From positions 1 to 12,791 of the forward strand of contig CALXVW010000026.1 of the NCBI GenBank assembly GCA_944392185.1: 12,791 bases of DNA. Direction: 5' to 3'. The position numbers were made by a program, and so were the translations under genes. Every line of letters begins with the position of its first letter. Positions within the stretch are counted from its first letter, which is position 1. Origin of the DNA: an uncultured Alphaproteobacteria bacterium (lineage in GTDB: Bacteria; Pseudomonadota; Alphaproteobacteria; RF32; CAG-239). Under the pieces are notes generated by a model. It had not been told where the DNA came from and searched no databases. It worked only from the letters and a program-made list of their open reading frames with translations. Shown in pieces: positions 1 through 5,755 of the stretch.

Positions 1-366
1 CCTAAAGAGTTGGTGTTAAGAATTAGAAATATTCTCAAACGCACGCCGGTTGAAAAAGAGATTGAGGCGGAAAAACTTAATTTAGGTTTGTGTTCTTATG
101 ATTTGCAAAAGAAGGAACTGCTGTCAAAAGCTGGAGTTATTATTCATATTACACCGGTGGAGCAGGCTTTGTTGAATGTCTTAGGGAGTAAGTCCGGACA
201 AGTCTTTACCAGAGAAAAATTGGCAGAAATTCTTGGCGCCGGACAGAACCCTCGTTCTATAGACGTGCAGATTACCCGGTTGCGTAAAAAAATTGAACAG
301 GATTCTAAAAATCCACGCTATTTGCAAACCGTCAGAGGAAAAGGCTATATGCTTTTGCCGGAATAA
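1..366 (+). CDS. OmpR-family response regulator, C-terminal part (5' end outside window)
   Basis: The reading frame is open from base 1, so this is the 3' portion of a longer gene; 121 residues are visible. The first residues (PKELVLRIRNILKR) match the end of a receiver domain and the linker in OmpR/PhoB regulators. The rest is a winged-helix DNA-binding domain: TPVEQALLNVL, then FTREKLAEIL, a recognition helix around RSIDVQITRLRKKIE, and the closing wing YLQTVRGKGYMLLP. The phosphoacceptor aspartate lies upstream and cannot be checked. The gene is followed after 27 bases by a histidine kinase with EnvZ-like architecture, so the two form a cognate pair in one operon. By family it binds DNA as a dimer after phosphorylation; its targets are unknown. 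It could be called ompR-like, but the visible part does not prove orthology. Confidence 0.93.
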   Translation, partial: PKELVLRIRNILKRTPVEKEIEAEKLNLGLCSYDLQKKELLSKAGVIIHITPVEQALLNVLGSKSGQVFTREKLAEILGAGQNPRSIDVQITRLRKKIEQDSKNPRYLQTVRGKGYMLLPE

Positions 367-393
367 TTTTTTTGAAACAGAAAGGAAACAAAA

Positions 394-1752
394 ATGCATC
401 TTAGATTGTCTCCAAAAACAGAAGAAAAACTACGCTATTTGCGTTTGAAACTTTTGCCTCGAACATTGTTTTTTAGAACAATGTTACTGATCTTTGTGCC
501 ATTGATTGTGGTGCAGATTGTTTCTGTGGTGATGTTCTTTGACGGAAGTTGGAGCCGGATGGGACGGCGGTTGTCTGAAAATTTGGCCGCGGATATGAGT
601 TTTGTTACTGAGTTGGTGCAAAAAGATGTATCAAAAGTTTCAAAAATACAAGAAATGGCTGACAAAACTTTTGGTATTCAAATGGAGTATTATGACAACA
701 ATGCCAAATATCAGGTCATCAGCAAAACGCATCGCGGTAGCAAAATGGTTGTCGGCTATTTGGAGAAAGCGTTGGAAGATACTTTTCCAAACGCCAAAAG
801 AGAGATTATGCTGAGCAAAGATGATAATGATTTGATCGTTCTTATAGATGATGAGCATGGCTTGTTTAAGTTCGTGACATCTAAGAAAAAAATCTTCAGC
901 TCTTCTATATTTATGTTTGTGGTATGGATGGCTGGAACGTCTATCTTGTTGTTTTTTGTGGTGGTGTTGTTTTTGCGAATTCAGGTCAGATCTATTGCCG
1001 AACTTGCTCAGGTGGCAGAAGACTTTGGTAAGGGAATTGATAATAAAAATTTTAAGCCTTATGGTTCTTCAGAAGTGCGCAAGGCGGCAATCGCATTTAT
1101 TAAAATGAAAGAAAGAATCCAACGCCAGATTAGTGAGAGAACACAGATGTTGGCTGGGGTTTCTCATGACTTGCGTACGCCGCTGACAAGAATGAAACTA
1201 CAAGCTGCCATGATGCCTGAAGGGGAGGATAAAAAAGATTTTCTCTCTGATGTGGACGAGATGGAAAAAATGCTTGATGGTTACTTGGCTTTTGTCAGCG
1301 GGGAGGCTGGTGAGAAATCAACTTTTGTTGATATGAATGAAATGATTTTGAGTATTATTAATAAATTCCGCAACAAAAAGGCTCTTATTCGCTATTCCAC
1401 CAATGATGAGGTAAGCGCTATTCAGGGGCGTGAACAGGCATTAAAACGTGCTTTGACCAATGTTATTTCCAATGCTTTTCGCTATGGCAAAACAATCGCA
1501 GTTAAATTAGAGAATAATGATAAGAAACTGTGGGTGTCTATTGATGATGATGGACCGGGAATCCCCGCAGACAAGAGAGAGGAAGTCTTTAAGGCTTTTT
1601 ACCGTCTGGAGAACTCTAGAAATAAGGAAACAGGTGGGGTCGGACTGGGGCTTTCTATTGCTAAAGACGTAATTACTTCTCATGGCGGAACAATCGAGCT
1701 TTTGGACAGTGAACTCGGCGGTTTGAAGGTTTTAATCAGCATTCCCTTATAA
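394..1752 (+). CDS. Sensor histidine kinase, EnvZ-like (HAMP-HisKA-HATPase)
   Basis: This is a 452-residue inner-membrane kinase. A basic cytoplasmic N-terminus leads into TM1 (about 29-49), a periplasmic sensor region of about 120 residues, TM2 (about 168-195) and a HAMP linker (about 195-247). The H-box is SHDLRTPLTR with the phosphorylated His at 258. The ATPase domain shows the N-box NVISNAFRYG (356-365, key Asn360), the G1 box DDDGPGIP (384-391), an F-box near FKAFYRLE and the G2 box GGVGLGLS (414-421). All catalytic motifs are intact. AGGAA lies just upstream of the chosen ATG. It follows the response regulator by 27 bases and precedes the acidic protein by 10, so the three are probably co-transcribed. 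The TM1 context (LPRTLFFRTMLL) resembles EnvZ-type kinases of alphaproteobacteria; the signal sensed is unknown. Confidence 0.95.
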   Translation: MHLRLSPKTEEKLRYLRLKLLPRTLFFRTMLLIFVPLIVVQIVSVVMFFDGSWSRMGRRLSENLAADMSFVTELVQKDVSKVSKIQEMADKTFGIQMEYYDNNAKYQVISKTHRGSKMVVGYLEKALEDTFPNAKREIMLSKDDNDLIVLIDDEHGLFKFVTSKKKIFSSSIFMFVVWMAGTSILLFFVVVLFLRIQVRSIAELAQVAEDFGKGIDNKNFKPYGSSEVRKAAIAFIKMKERIQRQISERTQMLAGVSHDLRTPLTRMKLQAAMMPEGEDKKDFLSDVDEMEKMLDGYLAFVSGEAGEKSTFVDMNEMILSIINKFRNKKALIRYSTNDEVSAIQGREQALKRALTNVISNAFRYGKTIAVKLENNDKKLWVSIDDDGPGIPADKREEVFKAFYRLENSRNKETGGVGLGLSIAKDVITSHGGTIELLDSELGGLKVLISIPL

Positions 1753-1762
1753 GGAAACGTAG

Positions 1763-2968
1763 ATGAGTGATGATATAAAATTATCGGAAGATGCCTCTAT
1801 AAATTTGGATGAGCAACCTCTTGACGGAGATATCAATTTGCCAAAATCGGATGACTCTGATTTTGACTTGGATAAATTCTTGGCTGAAAATGCGGTTGAG
1901 GATACGGCGGATGTCGATTTAAACTTGGCGCAAGATGATACAGATTTTGCAGGTTTGTTTGATGATAAAGAAACTGCGGAAGTTGCAGATGTTTCTTTAG
2001 ATGATTTGCCGGAAGTCAATTCCGAAAAAGAAGAAAATGAACTTGCGGCAGAGCCTGAGGTGGAGCCAATTTTTGAGGACAAGTCAGAGGTTGAGGCTGA
2101 ATCTGAAGTGCTCACAGAAGAAGTGCCCGAAATTCAGAATGAAGAAATATCTGATCCGGAAGAAGAAAATATCATTGAGACAGATACTATTGATGAAGAC
2201 GAGCCTGCAAATTCGGCAGAAGAAAATTTGGAAGATGCTGAAGAAAACTCTATGCCGGAAGATGAGAGCGTAGAAATGTCTTTTGATGAAACGGCGGAGC
2301 ATACGGAAGAAGATGTTGTGAACGGCAATGCCTCTAAAGGTTGGGATTTTGAGGGAATAGATGATGTTGTCGCAGGTTCAGAGGAAGATGAAGCCTTAAA
2401 TATGAGCGATGATGAGGGGGCTTCTTTTGAAATACCTGTGCCTGAAGATATTGAGCCGGGGAGTGTTCAAACGAAAGATGTGGCAACGGATTCTTATATT
2501 AATGAGGATGTTGTAGAAGCGCCGATTGACGCTAATGTTGAACAAGAAAGTCGTGCTGATGCTGATCATGAGCAAGAGCCGGCAGATGTTGAGGCTGTGA
2601 GTTTGAACAGCCAGCAAACGGTTTATGACTTGCAAGAAGAAAACGGATACGCAAGGTGGTATAGCGGCAATTATGATGACCAGGCGTTTGAGGTTGATAA
2701 GCAATCCGTATCTGGTGTGCTGGATGGGGATGATGAACATAAGGTCATCCATGTAAATGTCGGTTATGATACTTATGGTTGGTTGGTCGAATTTACCAAC
2801 GATGTGGTTATGAACTTAAGGGATGTAAGAGAATATCAGCTCAAGAATGGAGCCTTACCGGCTAAAGACGGCGCAATTGTTTATGGTGATATGCGCATAG
2901 AGTTTCACTACATTGAAAAAATAACCGTTTATGAGAGTGTTCGTTATTTTACCTATATGCCAAATTAA
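1763..2968 (+). CDS. Highly acidic protein of unknown function, third gene of the two-component operon
   Basis: This 401-residue protein was not recognised. Residues 1 to about 280 are dominated by Asp and Glu in low-complexity runs (EEEN, EDAEEN, DEDE). There is no arginine before residue 264 and only eight lysines, so this part is probably disordered and strongly negative. Residues about 285-401 look like a folded domain rich in aromatic and beta-forming residues (YARWYSGNYDD, GYDTYGWLVEF, RIEFHYIEKITVY, YFTYMPN). There is no signal peptide or membrane segment, so it is likely cytoplasmic. The start has AAGGA overlapping the kinase stop codon, with only 10 bases between genes, which suggests translational coupling to the kinase. 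A hairpin terminator follows. The context suggests a partner or output of the two-component system, but that is inference from position only. Confidence 0.85.
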   Translation: MSDDIKLSEDASINLDEQPLDGDINLPKSDDSDFDLDKFLAENAVEDTADVDLNLAQDDTDFAGLFDDKETAEVADVSLDDLPEVNSEKEENELAAEPEVEPIFEDKSEVEAESEVLTEEVPEIQNEEISDPEEENIIETDTIDEDEPANSAEENLEDAEENSMPEDESVEMSFDETAEHTEEDVVNGNASKGWDFEGIDDVVAGSEEDEALNMSDDEGASFEIPVPEDIEPGSVQTKDVATDSYINEDVVEAPIDANVEQESRADADHEQEPADVEAVSLNSQQTVYDLQEENGYARWYSGNYDDQAFEVDKQSVSGVLDGDDEHKVIHVNVGYDTYGWLVEFTNDVVMNLRDVREYQLKNGALPAKDGAIVYGDMRIEFHYIEKITVYESVRYFTYMPN

Positions 2969-2972
2969 TCTG

Positions 2973-3003
2973 AAACCCCGCCGGTGAGCGAGGTTTTAAT
3001 TTA
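2973..3003 (+). terminator. Intrinsic terminator after the two-component/acidic-protein operon
   Basis: AAACC-C-CGC pairs with GCG-A-GGTTT: eight base pairs with one C/A mismatch around a six-base loop (CGGTGA). A T-rich stretch follows (TTTTAATTTA). It starts four bases after the stop codon of the acidic protein and separates that operon from the flagellin gene. The short T tract makes strength uncertain. Confidence 0.6.
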
Positions 3004-3025
3004 TGTGGAAAAGTCCTCTGTTTTT

Positions 3026-3054
3026 CTGGCAATCGATGTTGAAAAATATATAAT
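3026..3054 (+). promoter_or_regulatory. Candidate sigma70-type promoter for the flagellin gene
   Basis: CTGGCA (3026-3031, 4 of 6 to the -35 consensus) is followed after 17 bases by a perfect TATAAT (3049-3054). Transcription would start near 3061, leaving a leader of about 30 bases that contains the very strong ribosome site GGAGG (3082-3086), six bases before the ATG. No convincing sigma28 or sigma54 flagellar promoter was found here, which is unusual for a flagellin gene if this reading is right. A second TATACT lies at 3064-3069. Confidence 0.45.
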
Positions 3055-3092
3055 CGAGGTTGGTATACTAAATAGAGAAATGGAGGGGACTT

Positions 3093-5015
3093 ATGAGCGG
3101 AATTACCTTAACCGCATCAATGCGGTCAAATTTGCTGAGCCTGCAAAACATCAGCGGGCAGGTTTCCTCTACTCAAAATAAGTTAGCCACCGGCAATAAA
3201 GTAAATTCCGCCATAGATAACCCAAGTTCATATTATACGGCACGCTCACTAAACAATCGAGCAGATGATTTAAATGCTCTGTTAGATAGTATGGGGCAAG
3301 CTGTGAGTACGATTAAGGCCGCCACCACAGCCTTAGAAAGCGCGACCGAGTTTTTGGAACAAGCGACGGCAATTGCTACACAGGTAAATTGTAGTTCTTA
3401 TGTTCCGGAAAAGTCTTATTTTGAAGACAAGGTTGGCGAGAATGGTGCTGTTGTGACAACGGCACAAGAGTTAAAAGATGCTGTTGCCGCCGGCAAAGAA
3501 ACTATCTGCGTCTATGGCGCTATTGATTTGGGCGATATCTCCACCTCTGGCGGATTGACATTGCAGGAAAATCAAAAACTCGTCGGGGTTGGTTATTATG
3601 GCAACTTTGGTGCTAAGGGAAAGGATTTTTCTTCTATCAGCGCCTCAGCAGACACCAAAGCCCAACACTTAATCACTATTAACAAAACCGGCAATTTGGT
3701 TAGTGACTTGAGCATAGATTATAAAAGCTCTTTAGCAGACACAAATGGATATGCTGCCGTTTATATAAATTCTAAAGCTGAAGCGGATTTGCAAAATTTG
3801 AATATAAATGCTAATTTTACGGCGATTAGAACTATAGGTGTAGCCGAGTTAGATGGATTTTTTGACATAAAAACAGAAGCCGATTGGGCTCAAGGGATAT
3901 TGTCCCAAGATGGAGGGGTGTGCAATATTAATTCCAATGCACAAATAAATATAGAAACATCAGGAAATGCAGCCATGGGAATCTGGTCTGTAAGAAGTTC
4001 TGTTGTAAATATAGCCTCGGGAGCAATAGTCAAAAGTAATGCTACTGATGTAAATTTATATGTAGAAGCAAGTGCTGTAATCGATATTAAAAACGGGGCT
4101 ACTGTTTATGCAAAAAATGCTAGAATTTATTCCGGCACTTTAAATATTGCGGGAAATTTGTATTGTAGTGAGTGGATTGGCACATCATCAGGAAATTGCC
4201 GCATTAATATCGGCTCAACAGCTCAGATTTATATGGCCAATAAAAGCTCTTTAGGCGTAGGAAATAACACCAATCCCAACATTCTAGACATTGCGGCGGG
4301 GGCTGGAATAGCTTTTGAAAAGAACGGTGCCGCCAAGTGGTATGAGGTTCAATCTGATTATAGTTATACCGCCTCAACAACAAGTGTTAATATTTCTTAT
4401 GATAATGTCGAGAGTATTTTAAATGTGGCTAACACCGGTTCTTGGAAGACGGCCAAAGATGTTATTGCCGAACAAGAGCAAAAAAATCAGGAAGAAGAAA
4501 ATAACACAAGCTTAATAGAAACAGATGATTTAATCAGCTATCAGACACAGTATAATAAAGCTCTGTCACAATATGATTCGCTTATTAAAGATGCAAGTTA
4601 TAAAGGCGTCAATCTTTTGCAGAATGATAAGCTGACAGTCAAATTCAATGAGGACAATACCGCAAGCCTAGGTGTTCAGGGCAAAGATATGAGCTCGCAA
4701 GCTTTGGGCTTTAAGACATTTGATTGGCAAACCCAAGCAGATATTGCCGATAGTCTGGCAGAAATAGCCAATGCTTTAAAAAGTATCCGCAATTATTCCT
4801 CAGAGCTTGGCAATAATTACAGCATCATCACTACCCGCCAAGATTTTACCGAAAGCCTGGTGAATGTTTTGACCGAGGGAGCGGATAAATTGACGCTTGC
4901 GGATATGAATGAAGAGAGCGCCAATATGCTGGCCTCACAAACCCGCCAACAATTAGCCATTAATTCCCTTTCTCTGGCCTCACAGGCGAGCCAAAGTATC
5001 CTCAAATTGTTCTAA
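3093..5015 (+). CDS. Flagellin with a large beta-helix-like central insert
   Basis: The protein has 640 residues. Residues 1 to about 97 form the conserved D0/D1 N-terminal helices (MSGITLTASMRSNLLSLQ, KLATGNKVNSAIDNPSSYYTA). Residues about 477-640 form the matching C-terminal helices (YQTQYNKALSQYDSLIKDAS, YKGVNLLQ, ending SLASQASQSILKLF). These would build the flagellar filament core after export by the flagellar type III system. Between them, about 370 residues lack normal D2/D3 character. The segment starts with TAQELKDAV and LTLQENQKLVGVGYYG, reminiscent of pectate-lyase-like beta-helix proteins, then carries many short beta-strand rungs (NLNINANF, CNINSNAQINIET, VVNIASGAIV, VIDIKNGATVY, TLNIAGNLY). 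A Glu/Gln-rich linker (460-470) returns to the core. Cysteines occur at 100, 139, 277, 358 and 369, unusual for flagellin. It has its own promoter and a GGAGG site, and may be a single-gene unit. Symbol withheld because several flagellin paralogues are common. Confidence 0.93.
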   Translation: MSGITLTASMRSNLLSLQNISGQVSSTQNKLATGNKVNSAIDNPSSYYTARSLNNRADDLNALLDSMGQAVSTIKAATTALESATEFLEQATAIATQVNCSSYVPEKSYFEDKVGENGAVVTTAQELKDAVAAGKETICVYGAIDLGDISTSGGLTLQENQKLVGVGYYGNFGAKGKDFSSISASADTKAQHLITINKTGNLVSDLSIDYKSSLADTNGYAAVYINSKAEADLQNLNINANFTAIRTIGVAELDGFFDIKTEADWAQGILSQDGGVCNINSNAQINIETSGNAAMGIWSVRSSVVNIASGAIVKSNATDVNLYVEASAVIDIKNGATVYAKNARIYSGTLNIAGNLYCSEWIGTSSGNCRINIGSTAQIYMANKSSLGVGNNTNPNILDIAAGAGIAFEKNGAAKWYEVQSDYSYTASTTSVNISYDNVESILNVANTGSWKTAKDVIAEQEQKNQEEENNTSLIETDDLISYQTQYNKALSQYDSLIKDASYKGVNLLQNDKLTVKFNEDNTASLGVQGKDMSSQALGFKTFDWQTQADIADSLAEIANALKSIRNYSSELGNNYSIITTRQDFTESLVNVLTEGADKLTLADMNEESANMLASQTRQQLAINSLSLASQASQSILKLF

Positions 5016-5033
5016 GGCACAGACGCCAGCACC

Positions 5034-5094
5034 CCGACCAACGGGAGCGGTGCGGGTTACAGCTAAGTTATGCCTCCGGTCGCTTGACCGGCGG
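5034..5094 (+). repeat. Structured repeat, copy 1 (just after flagellin)
   Basis: This stretch matches 5626-5706 in the same orientation. The first 37 bases (5034-5070 against 5626-5662) agree at 30 positions, and both continue into TGCCTC and then a hairpin with the loop GCTT. Here the hairpin is CCGGTC-GCTT-GACCGG (5076-5091). A 19-base piece present in copy 2 is absent. An outer pairing, CAGCACCC (5027-5034) with GGGTGCTG (5118-5125), could close the whole intergenic region into one structure. It occupies the space between the flagellin stop and the 3' end of the minus-strand HTH gene. It may be a REP-like intergenic element or a structured RNA; no family was recognised. Confidence 0.65.
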
Positions 5095-5130
5095 CTCACA
5101 GCTTGCTAATCGCCCCCGGGTGCTGCCTGG

Positions 5131-5370
5131 TTAATCTACCAACTGGATATTTATTTTTTTACCATAGTATTTGGCCAAGATATGAAGGTTGGAAAGCAGT
5201 AGAGAGCGCCTGCCGATTTCCATATCATCCAAAACATATAAAGGTATTCCGGTGTCATGAGAAACTTTATCTAAAGGAATTTGTTTAAGCACTCGCAACT
5301 GGTGAAGTTGCTGAGCAATACTTCCGTGGCTTTGGATAAGTTCTCTGATCGTTTGTTTTTTATTATTCAT
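5131..5370 (-). CDS. Small Xre-family helix-turn-helix protein
   Basis: This 79-residue protein is probably a cytoplasmic DNA-binding regulator. Residues about 17-70 fit an Xre/Cro HTH domain: IAQQLHQLRVLKQIPLDKVS, then TGIPLYVLDDMEIGRRS as turn and recognition helix, then LLLSNLHILAKYYGKK as the closing helix. There is no extra effector domain. The ATG is preceded by AGGAG nine bases upstream on the minus strand. Its start lies about 25 bases downstream of the strong terminator ending the predicted structured RNA on the same strand. It could therefore be expressed by read-through, making the RNA a leader, or from its own promoter. Small lone HTH proteins of this kind occur in toxin-antitoxin, phage and chromosomal regulators; no toxin partner is visible beside it. 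Confidence 0.82.
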   Translation of the reverse strand: MNNKKQTIRELIQSHGSIAQQLHQLRVLKQIPLDKVSHDTGIPLYVLDDMEIGRRSLLLSNLHILAKYYGKKINIQLVD

Positions 5371-5394
5371 CGTTTTAAACTCCTAAATTTCTTG

Positions 5395-5429
5395 AAAAAA
5401 AAGAAACCGCCTTAAACAGATTAAGGCGG
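5395..5429 (-). terminator. Strong intrinsic terminator at the 3' end of the predicted minus-strand RNA
   Basis: On the minus strand CCGCCTTAA pairs perfectly with TTAAGGCGG (nine base pairs, five-base loop) and is followed at once by TTTCTTTTTTTT. This is a textbook rho-independent terminator on the minus strand; the plus strand has A-tracts instead. It lies between the structured RNA and the HTH gene, so it is either the end of a stand-alone RNA or an attenuator for that gene. Confidence 0.85.
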
Positions 5430-5560
5430 GGAGTTCGAAACTGTGCAAGAACAGTCCGGGTTCTTCGTGCATAGCCTTATACCCCCGGCTCCCCATAAAA
5501 GGAGTTGTTCTTTTCTTGCAAGGAGTTTCGATACTCCGCAGGGGCAACTCACCCCTGCGG
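5395..5560 (-). ncRNA. Predicted structured non-coding RNA of unknown family (or HTH-gene leader)
   Basis: About 165 bases on the minus strand form a dense set of pairings. The 5' end is a nine-base-pair hairpin, CCGCAGGGG with CCCCTGCGG (5536-5560). A long-range closing stem joins 5430-5451 with 5513-5537: 5 + 8 + 8 pairs, interrupted by one bulge and a 1x3 internal loop. Its last two pairs compete with the 5' hairpin. Inside it are a CTCC/GGAG hairpin (5489-5504) and a CCGGG/CCCGG hairpin (5456-5488), giving a three-way junction. The unit ends in the terminator at 5395-5429. A promoter at 5566-5593 would start transcription almost exactly at the 5' hairpin. No long ORF fits. Size and the long hairpin recall 6S RNA, but I see no diagnostic sequence and do not claim it. 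SRP RNA, tmRNA and common riboswitch motifs were not found. Confidence 0.62.
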
Positions 5561-5565
5561 AAATG

Positions 5566-5593
5566 ATATTAATGCATAAAGATTAATTTGCAA
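5566..5593 (-). promoter_or_regulatory. Candidate promoter of the structured RNA
   Basis: On the minus strand TTGCAA (5593-5588) is followed after 16 bases by TAATAT (5571-5566). Each box matches consensus at 4 of 6 positions. The predicted start, near 5559-5560, coincides with the first base of the 5' hairpin of the predicted RNA. The agreement between promoter, hairpin edge and terminator is the main support. The region is A+T-rich, so chance boxes are possible. Confidence 0.42.
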
Positions 5594-5625
5594 TTAATTT
5601 ATTTATGGCACCCAAGATTAACGCG

Positions 5626-5706
5626 CCGACCAAAGGGAGCCGCGCGGATTATAGCGGAGTTAGCGAGGTGCGCGTTCGTACTGCCTCTAGGCGCTTGCCT
5701 GGTCGG
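5626..5706 (+). repeat. Structured repeat, copy 2 (upstream of the RNA unit)
   Basis: This is the second copy of the element at 5034-5094. Its hairpin is CTAGGC-GCTT-GCCTGG (5687-5702), with the loop conserved and the stem bases changed but still paired. Outer arms CCGACC (5626-5631) and GGTCGG (5701-5706) can close the element, sharing two bases with the hairpin stem. It also carries 19 bases (5663-5681) missing from copy 1, within which GTGCG-CGTT-CGTAC (5668-5681) can form an extra hairpin. It is markedly G+C-rich compared with the flanking A+T-rich DNA. Together with copy 1 it brackets the HTH gene and the structured RNA. Confidence 0.65.
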
Positions 5707-5717
5707 AGTATTGTTCT

Positions 5718-5751
5718 AAAATAAAACCTCGCTTTAGCGAGGCTTTATTTT
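5718..5751 (-). terminator. Terminator downstream of the lipoprotein gene, probably bidirectional
   Basis: CCTCGC-TTTA-GCGAGG (5727-5742) is extended by A/T pairing of the flanks (AAAATAAA with TTTATTTT, one A/C mismatch), giving about 14 pairs. On the minus strand a U-rich tail (TTTTATTTT) follows, and the hairpin begins five bases past the lipoprotein stop codon. The symmetric A and T flanks mean it can also stop plus-strand transcription. Confidence 0.82.
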
Positions 5752-5755
5752 ATGC

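Noticed and set aside
2396..2752. 118-residue minus-strand frame opposite the acidic protein
   Set aside because: It is a shadow of the acidic gene: its composition follows from the reversed GAT/GAA codons, and it has no plausible start signal.
3026..3045. Sigma54 promoter (TGGCA...TTGA) before the flagellin gene
   Set aside because: The GG and the second-box G are one base too far apart, and the second box lacks the required GC.
2984..3181. Short plus-strand frame covering the intergenic region and flagellin start
   Set aside because: It runs through the promoter and overlaps the flagellin N-terminus out of frame; it has no ribosome site or family resemblance.
5429..5540. tRNA- or tmRNA-like T-arm (TTCGAA and GGAGTTTCGATACTCC)
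   Set aside because: The short T-arm-like hairpin is not accompanied by an acceptor stem, anticodon arm or a tag-coding frame, and the same bases pair better in the long-range stem.
5395..5560. Calling the structured RNA 6S RNA
   Set aside because: Length and the hairpin with internal junction are suggestive, but the small hairpin lies on the opposite side from the E. coli arrangement on this strand and no conserved 6S sequence was recognised.
5016..5710. Integron attC sites around a gene cassette
   Set aside because: The repeats lack the RYYYAAC/GTTRRRY core ends, and no integrase is present in the window.
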